A stretch of 64,000 nt of DNA from Pseudorhodobacter sp. MZDSW-24AT. Its GTDB lineage: Bacteria > Pseudomonadota > Alphaproteobacteria > Rhodobacterales > Rhodobacteraceae. The stretch's first letter is position 1; every line of letters begins with the position of its first letter. This document shows positions 8,610 to 16,130 of this stretch, piece by piece. The notes under the pieces were generated by a model. The model saw only the letters and a program-made list of their open reading frames with translations. It was not told the DNA's origin and ran no database searches. The DNA lies in the NCBI RefSeq assembly GCF_002794355.1, contig NZ_PGOI01000008.1, positions 496,001 to 560,000 of the forward strand, given 5' to 3'. Both the position numbers and the translations under genes were made by a program.

Positions 8610-8636
8610 CGCCCCGGCCCGTCCCCGGCCGGGGCG
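8610..8636 (+). terminator. GC-rich stem-loop after the 8013-8555 gene
   Basis: CGCCCCGGCC at 8610-8619 pairs perfectly with GGCCGGGGCG at 8627-8636 across a 7-base loop. It lies 54 bases after the upstream stop codon and before the sigma-factor gene. There is no good T-run, so it may pause or end transcription with help, or protect the mRNA. Confidence 0.45.
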
Positions 8637-8746
8637 TCCTCGTCCCCCCACCCCAGCCCGCCCCCTGTGGCCAATTGCAGACGCCTTTCTTTTTTGCCGG
8701 ATTTTCCGCCAAGGATTGCACCCCGGCTTGCGTCTGACCTATCGTG

Positions 8747-9292
8747 ATGCTGATGGAAACGCCGGATGAAACCCTTGCCTTAGCCGCTGCAAGCGGCGAC
8801 AGCGCTGCCTTTGCGGCGCTGGTGACGCGGCATTACGACCGGATTTTCGCGCTTGGCTGGCGACTTACCGGCAGCAAGGCCGAGGCCGAGGATCTGGCGC
8901 AAGACATCTGCGCCGCCCTGCCCCACCGTCTGCGCGGCTGGCGGGCCGAGGCGCGCTTTACCACATGGCTTTATCGTGTGGTGGTGAATGCGGCGCATGA
9001 CGCCCGCCGCCGCGCCGCCGTGCGCAACCGCGCCGCCGATGGCTGGGGCGATTGGGAAATCGCGCGGCAAGAGTCCATGGCGCAAGACCGCGCGGCGCAG
9101 GATTGGCTGAGTGAGTCGATGGGCCGCCTGCCCCCAGAACTGCGCGACACGGTGGCGCTGGTCTTGGGCGAAGACATGACACAGGCCGAAGCCGGGGCGG
9201 TGCTGGGTCTGTCCGAAGGCACCATCGCTTGGCGGATGTCCGAGGTGAAAAAACGGCTGCGCGCCATGGCCGCCGAGGAGGCACAGGCATGA
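8747..9292 (+). CDS. ECF-family RNA polymerase sigma factor
   Basis: This protein of about 181 residues carries sigma region 2 (RHYDRIFALGWRLTG, AEDLAQDI, TWLYRVVVNAAHD) and region 4 (LPPELRDTVALV, MTQAEAGAVLGLSEGTIAWR), as expected of an extracytoplasmic-function sigma factor. GTG 8744, ATG 8747 and ATG 8753 are all possible starts and none has a strong ribosome site. The stop overlaps the ATG of the vWA gene as ATGA, and no separate anti-sigma gene follows. The signal sensed is unknown. Co-translation suggests that the membrane-anchored vWA protein is its partner or regulator. Confidence 0.88.
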   Translation: MLMETPDETLALAAASGDSAAFAALVTRHYDRIFALGWRLTGSKAEAEDLAQDICAALPHRLRGWRAEARFTTWLYRVVVNAAHDARRRAAVRNRAADGWGDWEIARQESMAQDRAAQDWLSESMGRLPPELRDTVALVLGEDMTQAEAGAVLGLSEGTIAWRMSEVKKRLRAMAAEEAQA

Positions 9293-11397
9293 CCCGCGAC
9301 CCCGAGCTTGACCGTCTGAAAGCCGCGCTGAAAGCGGCCCCCGCCAGCAGCCCCACAGCCCGGGCCGCCGCCTTGGCGCGCGCGATGGAAGCCTATGAAG
9401 ACTCGGCCTTGTCACGCCAAGGACCGACGCCGCCGCTGCGGTCTGGCCCTGATCATCCGGTGAAAGCGGGCTTGGCAAAGGGCCTGACCAGATTGCTGAG
9501 CGTCTTCACGCTAAAGCCCATGCTGGCCGCCACCACGTCGGTGGCCGCGCTGGCCGTGGGGCTCTTCGTGGTGCTGCCGCAAGGCGAAGCCCCACCTGCC
9601 CGGCGCAGCGCGCCGCCGGTGGCCGAGCCGATGACCGCAACCGGAGCCGAGGCCCCACTGGCTCGTCGCGCACCAGAGGCCGCGCAGGGCGGGGCCCAAG
9701 GCATCACGACGCAAGGCGCGGAGGCGGCCCCCATGGCAGCGCAAGCGCCCATGGCCGCGCCCGCCCCTCTGCCCGGGGCAAAGGCGCCTGCCGCCGCGGC
9801 CCCCGGCGCCCCCGAAGCGGCCCCGCTGACCTCGCGCAGCGCTCCGCTCGGCGATCTGGCCCCAGAAGCGCCTCTCGCAGACACTTCTGCCATGGACACC
9901 GCCGCGCCCGAGGGGATGGCCGCTTCCGACAGCGCGGCCGAGGTGTTTGCCAACAGCGCCAATGCCCGCGTGCAAAGCGTGGCCGAAGCCCCGGTCTCTG
10001 CGTTTCCCGTCGATGTCGATACGGCCTCGTATGCGCGCCTGCGCGACAGTCTGATCGCCGGAGCGCTGCCCCCGCCCGAGGCTGTGCGCATCGCGGAGAT
10101 GGTGAACTATTTCCCCTATGCCTATCCGGCGCCCGAGGTGGGGGCGCCGCCCTTTCGCCCCAGTGTCTCGGTGATCCCCACCCCGTGGAATGCTGAGACG
10201 CGGTTGGTGCATATCGCGCTGCAAGGCCGCCTGCCCGAGGTGGCGGCACGCCCTCCGCTGAACCTTGTCTTCCTGATCGACACCTCGGACTCGATGGATG
10301 ACCCGGCCAAACTGCCTTTGCTGCGGCAAGCGCTGGCCCTGATGCTGCCCGATCTGCGCCCCGAGGATCAGGTCGCCATCGTCACCTATGCCGGATCGTC
10401 GGGGGCGGTGCTGGCGCCCACCCCGGCCTCAGACCGCGGCACCATTCTCTCCGCGCTGAACCGGCTCGACGTCGGCGGCGCAACCAACGGGGCCGAAGGG
10501 TTGGCGCTGGCCTATCGGCTGGCCGAAGGCATGACCGCAAAGGGCGAGGTCAGCCGCGTGCTCTTGGCCACGGATGGCGATTTCAACCTTGGCGTGGACG
10601 ATCCCGAGGGGCTGGCCGCCTATGTGGCACGCAAACGCGCTGCGGGTGTTGCGCTGTCCGTGCTGGGCTTTGGCCGCGACACGCGGGATGATGCCACCAT
10701 GCAGGCGCTGGCGCAAAGCGGGAATGGCACCGCCACCACCATCGACACGCTGCAAGAAGCCCGCAAAGTGCTGGTGGATCAACTTTCGGGGGCGCTGTTC
10801 CCCATTGCCGATGACGTGAAGGTCGACGTGGAATGGAACCCCAGCCAAGTGGCGGAATACCGTCTGATCGGCTATGAGACGCGCGCGCCGCAAGGCGCGG
10901 ACGTCAACGGTGGTGTTGACGCAGGCGAAATCGGCGCCGGTCATGCAGTGACAGCACTCTACGAGGTGACCGCCCCCGGCAGCCCCGCGCTTGTGAACAC
11001 CCCGCTGCCCTCTGCCCCGGCACAGGCCACCACGGCTGAGACCGCGCAGAACACCGCTCAGGCCCCGGCGCAGGACACTGCCGAGCTGGGCGTTTTGCGC
11101 CTGCGCTACAAAGCCCCGCGCGAGTCGGTCAGCGCCTTGATCGAAGCGCCGATCCAAGCGCAGGATGTGCCCGCTGACCTGCTGCCCGAGGTCCGCTTTG
11201 CCGCCGCCATCGCGGGCTTTGGCCAATTGCTGCGCGGGGCGCCCGATCTGGGCAACTGGGGCTGGGATCAGGCCATCCGTCTGGCCGAGGCAAACCGGGG
11301 CGCAGACCCCTTTGGCTATCGGCTCGAGGCGGTGAGCCTGATGCGGCTGGCCCAATCCTTGGCGCAACAGACCCCGCCCGCCGCGCCTGCGCCCTGA
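9289..11397 (+). CDS. Membrane-anchored von Willebrand factor A protein (YfbK-like)
   Basis: This 702-residue protein has a cytoplasmic N-terminal part (about residues 1-76), one transmembrane helix at about 78-97, and a long Ala/Pro-rich linker. A vWA_N-type segment follows (VSAFPVDVDTASYARLRDSL), then a vWA domain with the MIDAS signature DTSDS at residue 331 and threonine in GGATNG. The C-terminal third resembles the DUF3520 region of YfbK proteins. The topology places the vWA domain in the periplasm. The start overlaps the sigma-factor stop by 4 bases. A role as anti-sigma or envelope sensor is inference; YfbK homologues have no settled function. Confidence 0.8.
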   Translation: MTRDPELDRLKAALKAAPASSPTARAAALARAMEAYEDSALSRQGPTPPLRSGPDHPVKAGLAKGLTRLLSVFTLKPMLAATTSVAALAVGLFVVLPQGEAPPARRSAPPVAEPMTATGAEAPLARRAPEAAQGGAQGITTQGAEAAPMAAQAPMAAPAPLPGAKAPAAAAPGAPEAAPLTSRSAPLGDLAPEAPLADTSAMDTAAPEGMAASDSAAEVFANSANARVQSVAEAPVSAFPVDVDTASYARLRDSLIAGALPPPEAVRIAEMVNYFPYAYPAPEVGAPPFRPSVSVIPTPWNAETRLVHIALQGRLPEVAARPPLNLVFLIDTSDSMDDPAKLPLLRQALALMLPDLRPEDQVAIVTYAGSSGAVLAPTPASDRGTILSALNRLDVGGATNGAEGLALAYRLAEGMTAKGEVSRVLLATDGDFNLGVDDPEGLAAYVARKRAAGVALSVLGFGRDTRDDATMQALAQSGNGTATTIDTLQEARKVLVDQLSGALFPIADDVKVDVEWNPSQVAEYRLIGYETRAPQGADVNGGVDAGEIGAGHAVTALYEVTAPGSPALVNTPLPSAPAQATTAETAQNTAQAPAQDTAELGVLRLRYKAPRESVSALIEAPIQAQDVPADLLPEVRFAAAIAGFGQLLRGAPDLGNWGWDQAIRLAEANRGADPFGYRLEAVSLMRLAQSLAQQTPPAAPAP

Positions 11398-11471
11398 CGG
11401 GCGTCGTCGCTGGCAGCCATGAGCGCCGCAAGATGCGCGAAGCGGCCCCAAGACGCACACATCACACCGCA

Positions 11472-11504
11472 GAAAAAGGCCCGCCGGAGCATCCGGCGGG
11501 CCTT
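11472..11504 (-). terminator. Intrinsic terminator of hsp20
   Basis: On the minus strand AAGGCCCGCCGG pairs with CCGGCGGGCCTT over a 5-base loop and is followed by a T-run, the classic Rho-independent form. It lies 21 bases after the hsp20 stop. It sits between convergent genes and may also slow transcripts from the vWA gene. Confidence 0.88.
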
Positions 11505-11525
11505 GGTGTCACGAATCGTGCGCGA

Positions 11526-11990
11526 TCAGACCGTGGTGCTTTCCAGCGCCTTGGTTTCCAGATCGGCGGGGCGGCCAATCTCGATCCGGCGCGGCTTCAG
11601 CGCCTCCGGCGTTTCGCGGATCAGGTCGATGTGCAGCATCCCGTGCTCATGCGTCGCGCCGGTCACGCGCACATGATCGGCCAAGGCAAAGCGGCGTTCA
11701 AAGGCGCGGGTCGCGATGCCACGGTGCAGATAGGTTTTGCCCTCAGCCTCGGGTGCCTTGCGGGCGGTGACGTGCAAAGCGCCTTCTTTCACCTCAACCG
11801 AAAGCTCATCCGGAGTGAACCCGGCCACGGCCACCGAGATGCGATAGGCATCTTCTGCGGTCTTTTCGATGTTATAGGGGGGATAGGTTGGCTGGGCCAC
11901 ATCGGCCGACAGCGCGCGGTCCATCAGATCGGCAATGCGGTCGAAGCCGACGGTGGCACGATACAGCGGGGCAAGATCAAAGCTACGCAT
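11526..11990 (-). CDS. Hsp20/alpha-crystallin small heat-shock protein
   Basis: This 154-residue small heat-shock protein resembles IbpA: N-terminal FDRIADLMDRAL, then YPPYNIEKTAEDAYRISVAV opening the alpha-crystallin domain, LHRGIATRAFERRF, and MLHIDL near its end. Such proteins hold unfolding clients for the DnaK/ClpB system in the cytoplasm. The ribosome site AAGGA lies inside a small hairpin (11995-12014) that may act as an RNA thermometer. A strong terminator follows the gene. It is monocistronic and convergent to the vWA gene. Confidence 0.93.
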   Translation of the reverse strand: MRSFDLAPLYRATVGFDRIADLMDRALSADVAQPTYPPYNIEKTAEDAYRISVAVAGFTPDELSVEVKEGALHVTARKAPEAEGKTYLHRGIATRAFERRFALADHVRVTGATHEHGMLHIDLIRETPEALKPRRIEIGRPADLETKALESTTV

Positions 11991-11994
11991 GGGT

Positions 11995-12014
11995 CATCCT
12001 TTTCAAAAGCGATG
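11995..12014 (-). promoter_or_regulatory. Candidate RNA thermometer hairpin over the hsp20 ribosome site
   Basis: The minus-strand leader reads CAUC-G-CUUU-UGA-AAAG-GAUG. It forms an 8-bp, AU-rich stem with one bulged G and a 3-base loop. The 3' arm contains the Shine-Dalgarno AAGGA, which ends 6 bases before the AUG. Small hairpins with a bulged G opposite the ribosome site are the hallmark of ROSE-type thermometers that control alphaproteobacterial small heat-shock genes. Only the sequence match is seen. Confidence 0.5.
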
Positions 12015-12134
12015 CGTCTATGTTGGCCCCCCGGTCAAGGGCGGGCCGTTCGGTCCTCCGGGCCCGTTGTGGCACCCGGATGCTCCCAAGGTAGGAAAGC
12101 CAAAACCGCCTTTCAAGAGCCGCACGCTGTGAGC

Positions 12135-12213
12135 CCAAAACGAACCTGACCGGTTCGGGGCCAAGACGAACCTAACCGGTTCGGGGCCAAAAACGAACCT
12201 GACCGGTTCAGGG
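12135..12213. repeat. Three tandem 26-27 bp repeats, each with a GAACC/GGTTC hairpin
   Basis: Three adjacent copies (12135-12160, 12161-12186, 12187-12213) follow the pattern CCAARACGAACCTRACCGG then TTCGGGG. Each has GAACC and GGTTC arms around five bases. On the minus strand copies read GAACC-GGTCA-GGTTC followed by GTTTT-like bases, so they could be weak serial terminators for the protease gene, whose stop codon overlaps the third copy. A protein-binding array upstream of hsp20 is the alternative. Confidence 0.75.
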
Positions 12214-13068
12214 CTTCACGAACTTGCCGCCCGACCCGCCCGACAGCACCCGCACATGGCTGGGCCGCAGCGACGATCCGCCCTCCGCCAGCTTGCCGCG
12301 CAAAAATGCGACATGATCGGCCAAGGGCGTGCCAAGGGACACCTTCTGCCCATCCACCTCGGCCTTGGCCGAAATCACCGAAACGATGCGCAGCGCCCCG
12401 TCGCGCAAGGAAAACACGGGCGCGCCCGATGAGCCGAAATCCACATCGCAAGACAGCACCAGCGTGTCGAACTCGGCCCCGCCCGGCTTGACCACCACAC
12501 CTGCGCGCAAAATCGATTGCCGCCCCAGCACATGACAAACCTGCTGCAATGAAGGCGCCTCGGCGCGGTCTTGCGCGTAGGACACCACGCCCACCTCGTC
12601 GCCCGTCTGCGGACGGGCATCGGTGGCATAGGGGCGCACCGAGGGCAGGCGGATCGGCTGATCCAGTTGCAGCAGCGCCACGTCAAACGGCACCCGCTCG
12701 GCACTGTCATGCCCGCCATAGACATATTCCGGATGCGCCAGCGCCTTGCTCACCCCGCGATAGGCCGCTGCCCGCCCGTTGCGCCACCCCGCCAGAAACC
12801 GGATGTCGCGCACATCGATGCTGACGCCGCTGGTCTTGTCAAACAGGCAATGCGCCGCCGTCAGCACCAGATCCTCGGCGATCAGGGCACCGGTGCAAAA
12901 CCCGCGATCCCCCAGATCAAGCCGCCCCACCGCCTCCCACCCGCGCGAGTCGTCGCCCGTCTGCAGGCTGCGCAGGCCCTTGTCCTGCGCCACAGCCGCC
13001 GTCGGCAGCAAAAAGCCCAATGTTGCAAAAGCGGAAACAGCAAGGATGCAGGCGCGCAGGTAACTCAT
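12208..13068 (-). CDS. Exported trypsin-like serine protease
   Basis: This 286-residue S1-family protease has a signal peptide (MSYLRACILAVSAFATLGF, cleavage near AVAQ-D). The catalytic His is in LTAAHC, Asp in FDVALLQL and Ser in DFGSSGAPVF; the last differs from the standard GDSGGP by G-S-S-G-A-P, which is common in this group. It is probably periplasmic or secreted. The reading frame runs 129 bases further upstream, but the ATG at 13068 has GGAG at a good distance and begins the signal peptide. It is divergent from the small exported protein at 13269. The substrate is unknown. Confidence 0.85.
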   Translation of the reverse strand: MSYLRACILAVSAFATLGFLLPTAAVAQDKGLRSLQTGDDSRGWEAVGRLDLGDRGFCTGALIAEDLVLTAAHCLFDKTSGVSIDVRDIRFLAGWRNGRAAAYRGVSKALAHPEYVYGGHDSAERVPFDVALLQLDQPIRLPSVRPYATDARPQTGDEVGVVSYAQDRAEAPSLQQVCHVLGRQSILRAGVVVKPGGAEFDTLVLSCDVDFGSSGAPVFSLRDGALRIVSVISAKAEVDGQKVSLGTPLADHVAFLRGKLAEGGSSLRPSHVRVLSGGSGGKFVKP

Positions 13069-13268
13069 GACAACTCCGTTCTCTGTCACAGGCCAATGCC
13101 AGCCGAGTTTGGCGGATTTGTGGCCATTCGCCCCGCCCCTGTCGCCGCCCCCCCCTGTCGCCGTCCTTCCGCACGGTCGCGCTGCGCCGAACGCCACGCT
13201 TGCCTGAATGCGGCAACAGGGATACCTTTTTCCTGCGTCACGCCATCGTTATCAACCAGTGAGGTTCC

Positions 13269-13676
13269 ATGCGCAAATCCCTTTTTACAGCCGTTCCTTT
13301 GATGCTTGCCCTGTCGCTTCCCGCCGCAGCCGATCCCACCGTGGGCCTTGGCGTCACCTTCACATGGGGCGGGGGCCAGCGCGGCGACACCGGCATTGGC
13401 CTGCGGGTCTTCTCCGATGATGAACGCAAAAAATTCGTGGGCTCGCTCGGCGTCGATTATCTGCTGCGCGCGCAGCGCGTGCGCCCGAACGTCGGCTTCG
13501 CCTATCTGGCGTCGAAAAGCTATGTCGGCATGGACATCGGCTTCGGCGGCGAAGGCGTCGATGTGGGTGTGGGCCTTGGTGTGGCCAATACCCGCAAGAA
13601 AGCCAGCCCGGCACCCGAGATCATCGACGAAGGTCCGGATCCGGACATCGATTTTGAAACTCCCCCACCGGTGTAA
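13269..13676 (+). CDS. Small exported protein of unknown function
   Basis: I do not recognise this 135-residue protein. It has a signal peptide (residues 1-21, LSLPAAA-DP), then glycine-rich alternating strands (VGLGVTFTWGGG, VGMDIGFGGEGVDVGVGLGV) that suggest a small beta structure in the periplasm or outer membrane. An acidic proline-rich tail ends in FETPPPV. GAGG precedes the ATG by 4 bases. It is divergent from the protease and converges on glcF with an 11-base gap. Codon use matches its neighbours. Confidence 0.6.
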   Translation: MRKSLFTAVPLMLALSLPAAADPTVGLGVTFTWGGGQRGDTGIGLRVFSDDERKKFVGSLGVDYLLRAQRVRPNVGFAYLASKSYVGMDIGFGGEGVDVGVGLGVANTRKKASPAPEIIDEGPDPDIDFETPPPV

Positions 13677-13687
13677 TCTCCCGCCCT

Positions 13688-14980
13688 TCAGCCCTGCGCG
13701 GTAAGCGCGCGGGGCTTTGGCCCGCCGGTCGCCCAATCCAGCAATTCCACCGTATGCACCACCGGCACCCCGGTGCCTGACCCGATCTGCATCATGCAGC
13801 CAATGTTTCCGGCCGCAATCACATCGGGCGCACGCGCTTCGAGCGTTTGCACCTTGCGCGCCTTCAGCTGCTGGCTGATCTCGGGCTGCAAGAGGTTATA
13901 GGTCCCCGCCGAGCCACAGCACAGATGGCTGTCCGCAGGCTCCACCACCGTGAACCCGGCCCGCTTGAGCAGATCCTTGGGCAGCGACTTGATCTGCTGA
14001 CCATGCTGCAAACTGCACGCCGCGTGATAGGCCACCCGCATCCCCTTGGCCGCCCCTTCGGGCAGGCCCAGCCGCGTCACCACCTCCGACACATCCATCG
14101 CCAGCCCCGCCACCGTGGCCGCCTCCGCCGCCAAGGCCTCGTTGCGGAACATATGGCCGTAATCCTTCACCGTGGTGCCGCAGCCGCTGGTGTTGATCAC
14201 GATGGCATCCAGACCCGCGCCGTTCTTCTCGGCCATCCAGGCGCGGATATTGGCCGCCGCCGAGGCATGGGATTGCTCGGCCTTGCCCATGTGATGCGTC
14301 AGCGCCCCGCAACAGCCCGCACCCTTCGCCACCACCACCTCGGCCCCCAGACGGCAGAGCAGCCGGATGGTGGCATCGTTGATATCGGTGTTCAGCGCCT
14401 TTTGCGCACAGCCCGTGAGCAGCGCCACCCGCATCCGCCGCGGCGCCGTGGCCGCAAACACCTGCGGGTCATCATTGCGGCTGACCGGCGGGATCGGCGC
14501 GGCCGCCATGTCCAGCATCGCCCGCAGCCGCGCATCCGGCACCAAGCGCCGGAACGGGCGCGCCAGCTTGGCCCCCAGCATCGCCACCCGGAACCGCATC
14601 GGATGCGGGATGATCCAAGCAAGCAGCCCCCGCAACATGCGGTCCATCAGCGGGCGCTTGTAGGTCGCCTCGATATAGTCCCGCGCGTGGTCCACCAGAT
14701 GCATGTAATGCACGCCGCTCGGGCAGGTGGTCATGCAGGCAAGACAGGACAGGCAACGGTCGATATGCTTGACCGTCTGCGCATCGGCCGGGCGGCCTTG
14801 CTCCAGCATATCCTTGATCAGGTAAATCCGCCCGCGCGGACTGTCCAGCTCATCGCCCAGCACCTGATAGGTCGGGCAGGTCGCGGTGCAAAAGCCGCAA
14901 TGCACACAGCTGCGCAGCACCTCATTGGCACGGGCAATCCCGGGGTCTTTCAACTGATCGGGGGTAAAGGTGGTCTGCAT
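13688..14980 (-). CDS. glcF: Glycolate oxidase iron-sulfur subunit GlcF
   Basis: This 430-residue subunit carries two 4Fe-4S ferredoxin motifs at its N-terminus, CVHCGFCTATCP and CLSCLACMTTCP, and two CCG-type cysteine-rich domains (GCCGALTHHMG and LCCGSAGTYN). It passes electrons from the GlcD/GlcE flavoproteins of glycolate dehydrogenase to the respiratory chain at the inner membrane. It is last in the glcDEF operon, with its start one base from the glcE stop. The length and motif order match E. coli GlcF. Confidence 0.95.
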   Translation of the reverse strand: MQTTFTPDQLKDPGIARANEVLRSCVHCGFCTATCPTYQVLGDELDSPRGRIYLIKDMLEQGRPADAQTVKHIDRCLSCLACMTTCPSGVHYMHLVDHARDYIEATYKRPLMDRMLRGLLAWIIPHPMRFRVAMLGAKLARPFRRLVPDARLRAMLDMAAAPIPPVSRNDDPQVFAATAPRRMRVALLTGCAQKALNTDINDATIRLLCRLGAEVVVAKGAGCCGALTHHMGKAEQSHASAAANIRAWMAEKNGAGLDAIVINTSGCGTTVKDYGHMFRNEALAAEAATVAGLAMDVSEVVTRLGLPEGAAKGMRVAYHAACSLQHGQQIKSLPKDLLKRAGFTVVEPADSHLCCGSAGTYNLLQPEISQQLKARKVQTLEARAPDVIAAGNIGCMMQIGSGTGVPVVHTVELLDWATGGPKPRALTAQG

Positions 14981-14981
14981 G

Positions 14982-16067
14982 TCAGGCGTCCATCAAGCCG
15001 GTGTTCAAAATGCCGCGCGGATCGAACTTGGCCCGCAGCCCGCGCGTCAGGGCCGCCACAGCGGGCGCCTCCGGTTGGAACGCGCCCGGCCCCGCGCCGC
15101 GCACCCGCGTTGCATGGCCTTGAAACGGCCCCAGCCGGCCCCGCAGGTCGCAGCCTTCAGCGCACAGCGCCCAGATCAGGCCGCCGCCCCAGTCGTACAG
15201 CACCGCCTCCGCCTCCATCCGCGCCACGATCTCCGGCGCCTCCGAAGGCTTTACCGACAGCCGCCACACATCGCCCGCGCGGTCCTGAAACGGCGCCACA
15301 TCGCGGATTGCCGGCCAGCGTGCGGTGCCCGGCTCCACCTCCACCGCGCCAAAGCGCGCCAGATGCGCCCGCAACCGCTCCGCCCGATAGGCGACCGAGG
15401 CCGAGAATCCTTCGATCCGCAGGAACGTCCCCTCCCCCGGCCAATGCGCCGCGCCGTTCACCTCAAAGGGCGATCCCAGCGCCGCCGCCATCGCCGCCAC
15501 CGCCTGCTGGTCCGACAGGCCGTGCAAGATCAACGTGGCCCCCGCCTCCGGGACCGGAAGCAGCTTGAAACTCACCTCGCTCAGCACGCCCAAGGTGCCC
15601 CAAGACCCGGCCATCAGCTTGACCAGATCATAGCCGGTGACATTCTTCATCACCCGCCCGCCGTTCTTGATCACCGTCCCCGCGCCATCGACAAAGCGCA
15701 CCCCGATCAAGCTGTCCCGGCAGGCCCCCACCTGCACGCGGCGCGGCCCGCTGGCATTGGCGGCCACCACACCGCCCAGGGTGCTCTCCCCCTGGCGCCC
15801 CAAGAGCCCGCGCAGATCCGGCACCTCGAAAGCCAGCCGCTGCCCTTGGGCCGCCAACAGCGCCTCCACCTCCGAAAGCCGCGTGCCCGCCCGCGCCACA
15901 AGCGTCAGCGCGCCCGGCTCATAAAGCGCCACGCCCGAGAGGCCCGAACAGTCCAGAACCGCGCCCGGAGCTTCGCCGATCCCCCGCGTGCCGCCCCCCC
16001 GCACCACCATCGGCCCCGTGGCCGCGGCTATGATCTCGGCCAGTTCGGCCTCTGTCGCAGGACGCAT
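14982..16067 (-). CDS. glcE: Glycolate oxidase FAD-binding subunit GlcE
   Basis: This protein of about 361 residues belongs to the FAD_binding_4 (PCMH) family. The FAD-binding region includes VVRGGGTRGIG near the N-terminus, STLGGVVAANASGPRR and KNVTGYDL. It forms glycolate dehydrogenase with GlcD and GlcF. Two ATGs are possible, 16082 and 16067. I choose 16067 because AAGGG lies 6 bases before it and because the 16082 ATG falls inside an interspersed repeat (16080-16119). The gene lies 1 base from glcF and 63 bases after glcD. Confidence 0.93.
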   Translation of the reverse strand: MRPATEAELAEIIAAATGPMVVRGGGTRGIGEAPGAVLDCSGLSGVALYEPGALTLVARAGTRLSEVEALLAAQGQRLAFEVPDLRGLLGRQGESTLGGVVAANASGPRRVQVGACRDSLIGVRFVDGAGTVIKNGGRVMKNVTGYDLVKLMAGSWGTLGVLSEVSFKLLPVPEAGATLILHGLSDQQAVAAMAAALGSPFEVNGAAHWPGEGTFLRIEGFSASVAYRAERLRAHLARFGAVEVEPGTARWPAIRDVAPFQDRAGDVWRLSVKPSEAPEIVARMEAEAVLYDWGGGLIWALCAEGCDLRGRLGPFQGHATRVRGAGPGAFQPEAPAVAALTRGLRAKFDPRGILNTGLMDA

Positions 16068-16079
16068 TCCCTGCCCTTT

Positions 16080-16119
16080 CATCTGTTCATAAATATCCCG
16101 GGGTCTGGGGCAGAGCCCC
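16080..16119 (-). repeat. Interspersed 40-bp palindromic element, copy 1
   Basis: A 40-base unit, CATCTGTTCATAAATATCCC followed by a GGGG-rich hairpin ending in GAGCCCC, lies in the glcD-glcE gap. It matches the reverse complement of 28039-28078 at 38 of 40 positions. It probably forms a stem-loop in the glc mRNA between the two genes. Confidence 0.85.
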
Positions 16120-16130
16120 AGTCCTCCGGC

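Noticed and set aside
12135-12213. Possible CRISPR array
   Set aside because: Three direct units with no spacers between them and no cas genes; it is a tandem repeat.
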